From: Neobacillus niacini
GTDB taxonomy: Bacteria > Bacillota > Bacilli > Bacillales > Cytobacillaceae
Direction: 5' to 3'
Assembly: GCF_030817595.1 (NCBI RefSeq)
Contig: NZ_JAUSZN010000001.1
Coordinates: 3,421,001-3,485,000, forward strand
Length of the DNA: 64,000 nucleotides
Shown: positions 8,439 to 16,306 of the stretch, in pieces
How positions within the stretch are numbered: the first letter of the stretch is position 1
Layout: each line of letters starts with the position of its first letter
Made by a program: the position numbers and the translations under genes
The notes under the pieces: model-generated
Seen by the model: the letters and a program-made list of their open reading frames with translations, nothing else
The model's database searches: none
Told to the model about the DNA's origin: nothing

Positions 8439-9974
8439 ATGAGCTCATCGGAAAGCACCCACCATTTTCCCAGAACTTATTGGCGAGAAATAGAATTACC
8501 GACGTTTGAGAAATTAAATGAGGATACTACAGTTGACGTGGCAATTGTTGGTGCTGGGATAACAGGTATTACTGCTGCATATTTGTTGGCAAAAGAAGGT
8601 GTAAAGGTCGCAATTATAGAAGCAGGCAGTGTGTTAAACGGGACAACAGGACATACAACCGCGAAACTGACTGCTCAGCATGGATTAATTTACGATGAAT
8701 TAATTAGTCATTTTGGCGAGGATAAGGCTAAGTTATATTTCGAGTCCGCTTCAAATGCGATTAAATTCGTTGAGAAAACATCAAATGAAAAAGGAATAGA
8801 TTGTGATTTTAGCAAACAAGATGCGTTTGTATATGCAACATCTGATCAGTATGATAAGAAACTTGAAACGGAAATGTCAGCTTATCAAAGGCTCGGGATC
8901 GATGGTGACTTAGTAGGAAACATTCCATTTGATATACAAATAAAGTCTGCGCTATTAATGCGTAATCAGGCACAATACCATCCACTGAAATTTTTAAAAG
9001 GGCTTTTAGAAGAGGCAATCAAGGCGGGGTGTAAGGTTTATGAAAATTCGGTTGCAGCAGGAATCGAGGATGTCGAATCTGCCCAGCCAAAAGTTAAGAT
9101 AAAGGGTGGACATAAAGTTGCATGTAATCAGGTAATTATTGCCTCCCATTTCCCATTTTATGATAAACCAGGTCTCTATTTTGCTAGAATGTACGCGGAA
9201 AGATCTTACGCCATCGGGATTAAAACCAATAAGGAATATCCTGGCGGAATGTATATCAGTGCTGACAGTCCGTCACGCTCCATTCGCTATACACCAATTG
9301 ATGGGGGAAATCTCCTTATACTTGGCGGCGAAAATCATAAGACAGGTCAGGGCGTTGATACGCTCAGTCACTATGTTGCACTTGAGAACTTTGCAAAAGA
9401 TGTGTTTGACCTTTCTGAATATCACTACCGGTGGTCTGCACAGGATTTAGTGACATTGGACAAGGTGCCTTACATTGGTCCACTCACAAGAGATAAAGAG
9501 CATATTTTAGTGGCAACTGGCTATAAAAAATGGGGAATGACTTCGGGAATCCTTGCAGCTCATCTACTGACTGATTATGTACTAAATCGTGATAATCCCT
9601 ATAAGGAATTGTATACTCCATCACGTTTTGATGCGGACCCAGATATTAAATCAATTATTTCAACGAATGTGGACGTAGCGAAGCATTTAATTAAAGGAAA
9701 ACTTGAGTTTGTACCAAAGGATCCTGGGGATTTAGTGAATGGAGAAGGTTCTGTTGTCATGCATAAAGGGCAGCGTGCAGGCGCCTACAAGGATGAAAAC
9801 GGTAAGCTGTACATTGTGGATACCACTTGTACGCATTTAGGCTGTGAATGTGAATGGAATCATGCAGAAAAATCATGGGATTGCCCGTGTCATGGTTCGC
9901 GGTTTGCTTATGATGGAGCAGTAATCGAAGGACCAGCAAAAAAGGCACTAAAGAATGTAGCTGATGTACAATAA
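8439..9974 (+). CDS. yhfW: FAD-dependent oxidoreductase with C-terminal Rieske domain (YhfW-like)
   Basis: A 511-residue fusion: an N-terminal DadA-type FAD oxidoreductase (residues about 30-390, with dinucleotide motif VAIVGAGITGITAAYLL) joined to a C-terminal Rieske [2Fe-2S] domain (about 425-511) with ligands CTHLGC and CPCHGSRF. It matches B. subtilis YhfW in length and domain order. The Rieske part probably passes electrons to or from the flavin; the substrate is unknown. TGGAGG ribosome site 7 bp before the ATG. It stands alone; an array of short repeats starts 10 bp after the stop and no terminator of its own is evident. Confidence 0.9.
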   Translation: MSSSESTHHFPRTYWREIELPTFEKLNEDTTVDVAIVGAGITGITAAYLLAKEGVKVAIIEAGSVLNGTTGHTTAKLTAQHGLIYDELISHFGEDKAKLYFESASNAIKFVEKTSNEKGIDCDFSKQDAFVYATSDQYDKKLETEMSAYQRLGIDGDLVGNIPFDIQIKSALLMRNQAQYHPLKFLKGLLEEAIKAGCKVYENSVAAGIEDVESAQPKVKIKGGHKVACNQVIIASHFPFYDKPGLYFARMYAERSYAIGIKTNKEYPGGMYISADSPSRSIRYTPIDGGNLLILGGENHKTGQGVDTLSHYVALENFAKDVFDLSEYHYRWSAQDLVTLDKVPYIGPLTRDKEHILVATGYKKWGMTSGILAAHLLTDYVLNRDNPYKELYTPSRFDADPDIKSIISTNVDVAKHLIKGKLEFVPKDPGDLVNGEGSVVMHKGQRAGAYKDENGKLYIVDTTCTHLGCECEWNHAEKSWDCPCHGSRFAYDGAVIEGPAKKALKNVADVQ

Positions 9975-9983
9975 GATTCACGA

Positions 9984-10103
9984 TATCTACACAATATTGT
10001 GAAATATCTACACAATACTCGTTTTATCTACACACCTAGATATATCTACAAATTATAAAGTTTATCTACACATTTTAGGAATATATCTACAAATTCACAA
10101 AAA
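9984..10103 (+). repeat. Array A: six TATCTACAMA units, 18-21 bp apart
   Basis: Copies of TATCTACACA or TATCTACAAA begin at 9984, 10005, 10025, 10043, 10063 and 10084. The 10-11 bp between cores are AT-rich and not conserved. The array fills the gap between convergent genes. It shares its core with array B at 22153. Confidence 0.9.
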
Positions 10104-10104
10104 A

Positions 10105-10131
10105 TGAAACGCCTCCCTTGTCAGGAGGCGC
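10105..10131 (-). terminator. Terminator after the 44-residue ORF
   Basis: Stem CGCCTCC (10110-10116) with GGAGGCG (10124-10130), followed on the minus strand by TTTCATTTTTT. Confidence 0.8.
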
Positions 10132-10136
10132 TTTCT

Positions 10137-10271
10137 TTATTTACCATGTGGACGGTTACGTTTTAATTTTTCTCCAGTTTCAAATTCAACCAGTTCTTCA
10201 GGCGTTCTCATTGCCTTTTTACGATTGTTATTTCGCTGGGCATTGGCGTTACCGAGTTTTTGTCTACCCAT
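10137..10271 (-). CDS. Small basic protein, 44 residues
   Basis: ATG at 10271 with a textbook AAGGAG site 8-9 nt upstream, 44 codons, stop TAA, and a strong terminator 6 bp later. The product is Lys/Arg/Asn-rich and without hydrophobic segments (RNNNRKKAMRTPEEL, ending NRPHGK). Size and composition resemble the many minor spore-core proteins of Bacillaceae, but I do not recognise the family and make no functional claim. Confidence 0.7.
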   Translation of the reverse strand: MGRQKLGNANAQRNNNRKKAMRTPEELVEFETGEKLKRNRPHGK

Positions 10272-10324
10272 ACTATCATCTCCTTTTTAGAGAATACATA
10301 TAGTATGAGTGAAAATAATTGAAG

Positions 10325-11794
10325 TTATTCTCCCCTTAGTACTGGTGCTTTACGGAACTTTGTTAATTGTTCGAACGCAAAAGCCGCTTCAATCAGGGTT
10401 GGTTCACTATAGGCGTTTCCGGCAAAAGTAATTCCAACAGGTTCTCCTATAGTTGTATAACCAGCAGGTACTGCAATGGTCGGATAGCCAGCTTTCGCAC
10501 TAATATGTGAGGCCTCTTCACTAGGAAACAGAATCACATCTAATTTATACTTCTCAAGCGCATAATCAATTCCTTGTTCGGTGGAATGATAAAGATCAAA
10601 TTCCAACGAATTTACATAATCCGCTTCCGTTAAAGAACCACTAGTTGCAGCGGATTGAATCAAGACTTCCTGTCCATACTTAAGCATTGTTGCTTCATTT
10701 TCCTTATTAAATTGAATTAAATCATTCAATGTTCTAATGGGTATAGAGGGATGAAGTTTGTTCAAATATGCGTTTAAATCGGGTTTAAATTCATATGTCA
10801 AAACGTCATACCGCCACTTGGCATTTGCAGATGGTATCTCTATATGTTCGAAGATCTCCGCACCCGCTGCCTCCAAAACGGCAACAGCATCATGGAAAAT
10901 CTTAAGCATTTCTTCACTTAAATGTTCGGTGAAACCATCTAAGGCTATTCCTATCCGTTTCCCCTTGAGTCCATCTTTACGTAAATGTTCGGTAAAGTCT
11001 TTATCAGCTAGTGGATTCGTTTTGGTTATTGGATCTTCCTCATCTCTTCCTGTCAAAACATTCAAGAGAATAGCTGCGTCTCTAACAGTCCTAGCCATTG
11101 GTCCGGCTGTATCCTGAGTATGCGCAATCGGAATGATACCTCTCCTGCTGATTAGACCCACTGTCGGTTTAATTCCGACTAATGAGTTTTGGCAGGATGG
11201 ATTCAAGATCGATCCAGATGTTTCTGTCCCAATCGCTGCAGCTGCCAAATTCACAGCAATAGCCGCACCGGAACCTGAACTAGAGCCGCCAACATCAAAT
11301 TGTCCTGGACCGTAAGGATTTAATACCTGACCGCCGCGTGAGCTATAGCCACTTTTCATCCCATAAGCCATGAAGTTTGCCCACTCTGTCATATTGGTTT
11401 TACCAAGAATGACTGCTCCTGCTGCGCGAAGCTGATCCGCCACATAAGAATCTCTTAACGCAACGGAATCCTTTAATGCTAATGAGCCAGCGCTTGTATG
11501 CATTTTATCTGCAGTATCAATATTGTCTTTAATTAAAATGGGAATACCGTGCAATGAACTGCGTGCTCCCGTCTCCTTCCGTTCAGCGTCAAGTGTAGAT
11601 GCGATATGAAGCGCATCAGGGTTGACCTCAAGGATGGAGTGAATATTTTTATCATAAACAGAAATTCTATGTAGATACATCATTACAAGTTCTCTAGATG
11701 TAAGCTCTCCAGATGTCATTTTCTCCTGCATTTGAGTGATCGTAGCTTCCTCAATCCAATGATCGAGATATTTCTTTAGCTTTGGATTTTCCAT
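10325..11794 (-). CDS. Amidase-signature family amidase
   Basis: A 489-residue amidase of the amidase-signature family, hydrolysing a carboxamide of unknown identity. The catalytic triad is visible: Lys89 in PILIKDN, the cis-Ser in VGGSSSGSGAAI (about 172-173) and the nucleophile Ser195 in GTETSGSI. It lacks GatB/GatC neighbours and is closer to free-standing amidases than to the GatA subunit. GGGGGGAG ribosome site upstream. Monocistronic between terminators. Cytoplasmic, since no signal peptide is seen. Confidence 0.88.
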   Translation of the reverse strand: MENPKLKKYLDHWIEEATITQMQEKMTSGELTSRELVMMYLHRISVYDKNIHSILEVNPDALHIASTLDAERKETGARSSLHGIPILIKDNIDTADKMHTSAGSLALKDSVALRDSYVADQLRAAGAVILGKTNMTEWANFMAYGMKSGYSSRGGQVLNPYGPGQFDVGGSSSGSGAAIAVNLAAAAIGTETSGSILNPSCQNSLVGIKPTVGLISRRGIIPIAHTQDTAGPMARTVRDAAILLNVLTGRDEEDPITKTNPLADKDFTEHLRKDGLKGKRIGIALDGFTEHLSEEMLKIFHDAVAVLEAAGAEIFEHIEIPSANAKWRYDVLTYEFKPDLNAYLNKLHPSIPIRTLNDLIQFNKENEATMLKYGQEVLIQSAATSGSLTEADYVNSLEFDLYHSTEQGIDYALEKYKLDVILFPSEEASHISAKAGYPTIAVPAGYTTIGEPVGITFAGNAYSEPTLIEAAFAFEQLTKFRKAPVLRGE

Positions 11795-11848
11795 GTTTCT
11801 CCCCCCAATACCCTAAATTTTATAATAGAATGAAAAATCCAGCAATTA

Positions 11849-11879
11849 AAAAAGCAGGGAATATTTCCCCTGCCTTTTT
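11849..11879 (-). terminator. Terminator after the helicase gene
   Basis: Stem AAAAAGCAGGGA with TCCCCTGCCTTTTT around ATAT; on the minus strand the T-run follows directly. The U-tract works in both directions. Confidence 0.85.
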
Positions 11880-13014
11880 AACTACGAGCCTTTTGTTCTG
11901 GTTCAGCTATCTGCCCTTTAAAGAATATTCTTTTACTAGGCGTAACGTTTAACTCTTGACAGTAACGCTTTAATTCACGTTCTTCCCGTTCCGTTACTAA
12001 CGATATGACGGTACCATTTGCTCCCATTCTTCCTGTCCTGCCCGCTCGGTGAACATACTGAGCAATATCCCTAGGGAAATCCACATGAACAACATGAGTA
12101 ACCCCTTGAATATCTAAACCACGTGCAGCAACATCAGTAGCAATCAACATTTTTGTTTTGCCATCACGGAAAGCCTTGAGCTCCGCCTGCCGTTCTAATT
12201 TCTTCATATCACTATGTAGAATTCCTGTTGATAACTCTTTGAAATTAAACTTTTCTTTAAAAACTTGAATTTCCCCAATATCATTAATAAATGCTAAGGC
12301 CTTGATGTTGTCTAAACGAACGATTTTTTCCAGAAGCTTGATCTTATCTCTAGGTTCAGCAGTAAAATAGATATGTTCAACTTCTCCAGAGGAAGCCAGT
12401 TCATCCTTTTCTATTCTAAGAATTTCGGGCTCCTTCGTTATTTCCTTTGCCAATTTCTCAGTTCCAGCTTTCATCGTTGCTGAGAATAATACCACTTGGC
12501 GGTCACCCATCGTAGATTTTACAATATTTTGGACTGTGTTGAGATGCTCAGGAATCAGCAGCTGATCTCCCTCATCTAATACTACAAGCTTCACTTCGTG
12601 CATTTTTACTTTTTTCTGTTTGATCAGTTCAAATAACCTGCCTGGTGTAGCAAAAATGACATGAGGGCGCTTTTTTAATTTTTCAAGCTGGCGTTTTACA
12701 TTGGCTCCGCCAATAATGGAGGTGCCTCTTATTCCGCTGCCTTCTGACCACTTTTGAAATTCCTGATAAACCTGCATAACCAATTCCTGCGATGATGCTA
12801 AAACTACAGCTTGGAGTGACTGTGAATTAGGTTCCACTTTATTTAATAATGGCAATAAATAAGCAAGTGTCTTGCCTGTACCAGTTGGAGATTCTGCAAT
12901 TAAGTCTTTTCCTTCAAGAATTAGCGGGATGGCTGTATCCTGAATCGAAGTAGGCTGTTGAAATCCGGACTTTTCCCAGTTTTCCTGTAAAAAAGGGCTT
13001 AAGGTATTTAACAT
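11878..13014 (-). CDS. yfmL: DEAD-box RNA helicase (YfmL-like)
   Basis: ATP-dependent RNA helicase with only the two RecA-like core domains (378 residues, as for B. subtilis YfmL, linked to ribosome assembly). Motifs in order: Q motif (GFQQPTSIQ), Walker A SPTGTGKT, Ia, Ib (TPGRL), motif II as DEGD instead of DEAD, SAT, and HRAGRTGRMG. The DEGD variant occurs in the YfmL group. AAGGAG ribosome site. Single gene ended by a bidirectional terminator. Confidence 0.92.
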   Translation of the reverse strand: MLNTLSPFLQENWEKSGFQQPTSIQDTAIPLILEGKDLIAESPTGTGKTLAYLLPLLNKVEPNSQSLQAVVLASSQELVMQVYQEFQKWSEGSGIRGTSIIGGANVKRQLEKLKKRPHVIFATPGRLFELIKQKKVKMHEVKLVVLDEGDQLLIPEHLNTVQNIVKSTMGDRQVVLFSATMKAGTEKLAKEITKEPEILRIEKDELASSGEVEHIYFTAEPRDKIKLLEKIVRLDNIKALAFINDIGEIQVFKEKFNFKELSTGILHSDMKKLERQAELKAFRDGKTKMLIATDVAARGLDIQGVTHVVHVDFPRDIAQYVHRAGRTGRMGANGTVISLVTEREERELKRYCQELNVTPSKRIFFKGQIAEPEQKARS

Positions 13015-13099
13015 ATTTGACTCCTTTATTTATCTCATTTCTACATATTATATCCACACATGACATTGATACTAACCTATTTACTAAAATGTGTCCATA

Positions 13100-13128
13100 A
13101 AAAACCCATTCCTAAGCATGGAATGGGT
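13100..13128 (-). terminator. Terminator after the HMA-domain gene
   Basis: Stem ACCCATTCC (13104-13112) with GGAATGGGT (13120-13128), then T6 on the minus strand. Confidence 0.85.
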
Positions 13129-13147
13129 CTTCGTTTCAATTCATATA

Positions 13148-13357
13148 TTAATCAAATGTTCGGATCGCCAATTTATGAATGGTGGAATTTATTTCTTCCA
13201 TTTCTATGATTGCTTCATTATAGTCAATTTCAATTTTTCCACTTCCAGCTAATATCCTTACCTTTTCTATTCCATTATATCTTTTTATTTTCCTTTTAAT
13301 TTTTCCAATACATCCTGAGCAGGCCACATCATTTAAAGATAATTGTATCATACTCAC
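13148..13357 (-). CDS. Heavy-metal-associated (CopZ-like) small protein
   Basis: A 69-residue protein with the ferredoxin-like HMA fold. The metal-binding motif is CSGC in VACSGCIGKIK, followed by the beta-strand pattern GKIEIDYN. Such proteins carry Cu(I) or other soft metals to ATPases or regulators. A GTG start (13357) or an ATG two codons later are both possible. It follows the DUF2249 gene by about 46 bp and ends with its own terminator. The CopC/CopD genes lie upstream and divergent, so a copper role is plausible but not shown. Confidence 0.8.
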   Translation of the reverse strand: MSMIQLSLNDVACSGCIGKIKRKIKRYNGIEKVRILAGSGKIEIDYNEAIIEMEEINSTIHKLAIRTFD

Positions 13358-13403
13358 CTTGAATATCCCCTTTCCATAATGGCAATTCTAACAGTACATT
13401 TAT

Positions 13404-13658
13404 CTATATTTCATTCATTTTTATGGCCATCAATCGGAAGTGCGCAGGTTCTACTTCGTTGACGATTGCATTCATTCCCAAAGATTGAAAAGTTGCTACT
13501 AATGGCTCTCCGGGGTGGGGTAAATGAATTTCAAATATCGTCCCAACAGGTGCTGTTTTTACAAAATTTAAAATTTCCCTGCGTGGATGTTCTCCCTTTA
13601 AGACCCTCTCACGAATATCTATAACGGCTCTTTGTCCTTCTATTTGAAAGCTACTCAT
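13404..13658 (-). CDS. DUF2249-like small protein
   Basis: An 84-residue soluble protein beginning MSSFQIEGQRAVIDIRE; the pattern hxhDhRE, HPRREILNFV and a C-terminal half starting PVGTIFEIHLPHPGEPL fit the DUF2249/TusA-like fold found in anaerobic and denitrification gene sets. The ATG at 13658 is favoured over the GTG one codon earlier on ribosome-site spacing. Upstream lies a TTGAT-N4-ATCAC dyad that could be an Fnr/Crp-family site. Function unknown. Confidence 0.7.
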   Translation of the reverse strand: MSSFQIEGQRAVIDIRERVLKGEHPRREILNFVKTAPVGTIFEIHLPHPGEPLVATFQSLGMNAIVNEVEPAHFRLMAIKMNEI

Positions 13659-13719
13659 CACTTCATCTCCTCATGATTATGATTTTCACCAAGTGTAGCA
13701 TCCTTTTCAAATTAAAGAA

Positions 13720-13733
13720 TTGATTTAAATCAC
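13720..13733. promoter_or_regulatory. Candidate Fnr/Crp-type site
   Basis: TTGAT-TTAA-ATCAC, with the core palindrome TGATTTAAATCA, lies 62 bp upstream of the DUF2249 gene and 161 bp upstream of the divergent copC-like gene. It fits an Fnr half-site layout with one mismatch. AT-rich palindromes arise by chance, so confidence is low. Confidence 0.35.
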
Positions 13734-13893
13734 GCATAGGTATGTTCTTAATAGAGCTCGGTTACTAAATGCCTTAAGGATAGTAAAAAGCCATTTTTGA
13801 ACGTATTGTGAACATTACCTTTAATTTGATATAAGCCTTTTGATTTAATGGTAGAATGAAGAACAGCAAGATAACAATATATCGGAGTTGAAA

Positions 13894-14490
13894 ATGATGT
13901 TAAATAAAATTGCTCTACTCTCCACTTTGTTACTCTTTATTTTTGGAGCAAATGTGTTTGCACATTCCCATTTGGAAGAGTCTACCCCCAAAAATGGAGA
14001 AATCGTAACTCAGTCACTCAAGGATATTACGCTTACTTTTGAAACAGCATTAGAACCAACTAGTTCATTTACATTAATCGATGGTAATCATACAGCTATT
14101 CCACTTTCTACTGTTTCAATTACCGGTAATCAATTAATCGCCAATGTAGAAGACGACCTTACAAATGGAGCTTACACTATTCATTGGAAAATAATTGGAG
14201 AAGATGGTCATCCTCTTGAGGGCGATATTCCCTTCACAATGAACCTTCCTGAGAATGCTGCACCTCCAGAACAAACTGGATCAGAACTATCTACTAATGA
14301 TGCTACCACTGCCGAAACAACAGCTGATGCAGACATAGAAACGGTACTGAAGGATCAAGCAATTGAGGTAAATGAGGCTTCTTTAGATGAACCCGGTATC
14401 ATGAATTATGTACTGCCAGCAATTATTGGTTTGATTATTGTTTTAGGCTTCGGAAGCTATTGGTTAATTTTTAGGAGGAAACAAGTCTAG
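13894..14490 (+). CDS. CopC-domain copper-binding protein, membrane-anchored
   Basis: Exported CopC/YobA-type protein. Signal peptide at about residues 1-23 with the first mature residue a His (VFAHSHLEES), as in CopC where the N-terminal His binds Cu(II). The CopC beta-sandwich (about 24-115) has the second copper His region EDGHPLEGDIPF. A linker and one C-terminal membrane segment (YVLPAIIGLIIVLGFGSYWL) follow. ATG at 13894 is chosen because GGAG lies 6 nt upstream; an earlier TTG abuts that site and the ATG at 13897 is also possible. The copD gene begins at the next base after the stop. Confidence 0.87.
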   Translation: MMLNKIALLSTLLLFIFGANVFAHSHLEESTPKNGEIVTQSLKDITLTFETALEPTSSFTLIDGNHTAIPLSTVSITGNQLIANVEDDLTNGAYTIHWKIIGEDGHPLEGDIPFTMNLPENAAPPEQTGSELSTNDATTAETTADADIETVLKDQAIEVNEASLDEPGIMNYVLPAIIGLIIVLGFGSYWLIFRRKQV

Positions 14491-15582
14491 ATGTTTATTG
14501 CAGGCATTGTAAGTGAGGCTTTACTTTATAGTAGTTTTTCATTGCTGCTAGGAAGCTTTATTCTTAATCTTGTACCCAAATCGGTACGACCGGAAATTAA
14601 GATTCCCAAATTTGTACTATTGGGTGCAGCATTAGGAATTGCTATATTTTCATTTTTACCGGTGTTAAAAATTGTTTTATATTTATATGAAGACCTAGGT
14701 TTAGGCTATACCCTTCAGTCTGTGTTAACCAATTTCGAGGTTGGTAAGACATGGATTAGTACGGGGATTATTTCGTTAATTCTATTCATTTATCTGATTC
14801 CAATTAGGCTTGAACAAAAACCGTTATTCTCATTGACTGGCCTAGTATTTACGCTTATCTTAATTGCTTTCCTTGGCTGGTCAAGTCACGCAGCTTCATT
14901 ATCGAAAATGGCGGGTTTTCTTACACACACCGCTCACTTTTTGGCCATTACAACTTGGGTTGGAATTTTGTTAGTGGTAAGCTGGTGTTCACAGAACCAT
15001 GAAAATTGGTTGAAATTCTTAAAGTGGTTTTCGCCACTTGCTATTTTATGTTTAATTGCCACGACCATAACAGGAATATCATTAATGACCTTTCATATGG
15101 AACTGTCCGATTATGTTAGTGTAACGGCAATCCCCTATGGTCAGACATTATTAATCAAACACATTGCGATTTTGCCATTACTAGCTTTCGCCTTTATCAA
15201 TAGCATTTTTATTCGGAAGAGACTCCTCAATGATTCTTCTTATAATCCGCTTCCATGGGCGAAGCTGGAAAGTATTATTGTTTTGGTTGTTTTTTCGATT
15301 ACGGGTGCATTGGGACAAGCTTCACCACCGCATGAACTTAGTTCGATGATTAGAGCAGAAGGTGCGTCTAAGCTGTTTACCTTTTTTCACCCAGGAGAAA
15401 TAAACTTCCCTATTACCTTTTCTCCAGGGATTGTTTCAATCATCCTATTTCTAATTGCTATTCTTTTCTTAGCGTTGGTTATTGTAACTTTTATAAAAAA
15501 AGCTCCAAAAGCTTTGGCATTAGTAATGAGTTTACTATTTATCCTTTCAGGCTATATAGGTTTTATGTTAAGTCTTTCATAA
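14491..15582 (+). CDS. CopD-domain membrane protein
   Basis: Polytopic membrane protein (363 residues, about eight or nine hydrophobic segments) of the CopD family, thought to move copper with CopC. Conserved His-rich membrane motifs are visible: SHAASLSKMAGFLTHTAHFLAITTW and GALGQASPPHE. B. subtilis YcnJ has CopC and CopD fused in one chain; here they are separate, with the copD ATG immediately after the copC-like stop. Whether the pair imports copper or confers resistance cannot be told from sequence. Confidence 0.87.
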   Translation: MFIAGIVSEALLYSSFSLLLGSFILNLVPKSVRPEIKIPKFVLLGAALGIAIFSFLPVLKIVLYLYEDLGLGYTLQSVLTNFEVGKTWISTGIISLILFIYLIPIRLEQKPLFSLTGLVFTLILIAFLGWSSHAASLSKMAGFLTHTAHFLAITTWVGILLVVSWCSQNHENWLKFLKWFSPLAILCLIATTITGISLMTFHMELSDYVSVTAIPYGQTLLIKHIAILPLLAFAFINSIFIRKRLLNDSSYNPLPWAKLESIIVLVVFSITGALGQASPPHELSSMIRAEGASKLFTFFHPGEINFPITFSPGIVSIILFLIAILFLALVIVTFIKKAPKALALVMSLLFILSGYIGFMLSLS

Positions 15583-15586
15583 AAGA

Positions 15587-15618
15587 AGCAGCGGAAATTA
15601 ATTCCGCTGCTTTTTTTT
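15587..15618. terminator. Bidirectional terminator between copD and kynB
   Basis: Stem AGCAGCGGAA with TTCCGCTGCT around a short AT loop, T8 on the + side and an A-rich run on the other side. Confidence 0.85.
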
Positions 15619-16237
15619 AGATTGTACGTAATACTGCCCTTACCGGACTTCCATCTCCTTCAACCAACGGCAGCGGCAAAGCAATCAATTCATAATCACC
15701 TGGTTCCACTTCATCTAAAAGGACTGATTCAAGAATGTGAATCCCATTTTCATTTAAACTATGATGAGCATAAAGGTCTTTGCTGTCAATGGGGTCGACA
15801 GATGGAACATCTACCCCAATCAGTCTAATTCCCCTCTCTGCTAGGAATGGACCAAGATCAGCTTCCAAATGGGGTATTTTTTCTGGAAATTCAGAAGCAT
15901 TTTGCCATGAGAGGGTTCGAAACAACACTCTTTTCATTCCCTTTAAATCTACATCCTCTAAATCCTTAACTCCTATACTTTCCTTCCCAGTCATATCGAG
16001 AACCCTTACAGGCCCGATATATAATTCGAGATCCAAGTCAATAATCTTTTTTCCATCATCATCAAAATGAAAAGGTGCGTCAACATGCGTCCCTGTATGT
16101 GTACTCATTGTAAGAGTCCCTATGTTTACAGAACCGCTTTCTGCTTTGGACCACGACACCTCATAGTGAAAGGCTGTATCACCTGGCCAAACTGGCATTC
16201 CGTTTTCAAGCCTTCTAGAAATATCAATTATTTTCAT
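15617..16237 (-). CDS. kynB: Kynurenine formamidase (KynB)-type metal hydrolase
   Basis: Cyclase/KynB-family metal-dependent hydrolase, 206 residues. The zinc-site motif HxGTHxDxPxHF is present as HTGTHVDAPFHF (about 47-58), and the family signatures MPVWPGD and GVDVPSVDP are intact. The overall sequence fits Bacillus arylformamidase, which converts N-formylkynurenine to kynurenine in tryptophan breakdown. The usual partners kynA and kynU are not next to it, so the substrate is inferred from family only. AGGGAG ribosome site; single-gene unit. Confidence 0.75.
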   Translation of the reverse strand: MKIIDISRRLENGMPVWPGDTAFHYEVSWSKAESGSVNIGTLTMSTHTGTHVDAPFHFDDDGKKIIDLDLELYIGPVRVLDMTGKESIGVKDLEDVDLKGMKRVLFRTLSWQNASEFPEKIPHLEADLGPFLAERGIRLIGVDVPSVDPIDSKDLYAHHSLNENGIHILESVLLDEVEPGDYELIALPLPLVEGDGSPVRAVLRTI

Positions 16238-16306
16238 TCAACCACTCCCTAGGGCAGCATTTTAGTAGCCTATGTTAAAAATATATCGCTGTCCTTTTGT
16301 TGTCAA

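Noticed and set aside
13888..13893. TTG start for the copC-like gene
   Set aside because: The TTG directly touches the GGAG ribosome site, leaving no spacing; ATG at 13894 or 13897 fits.
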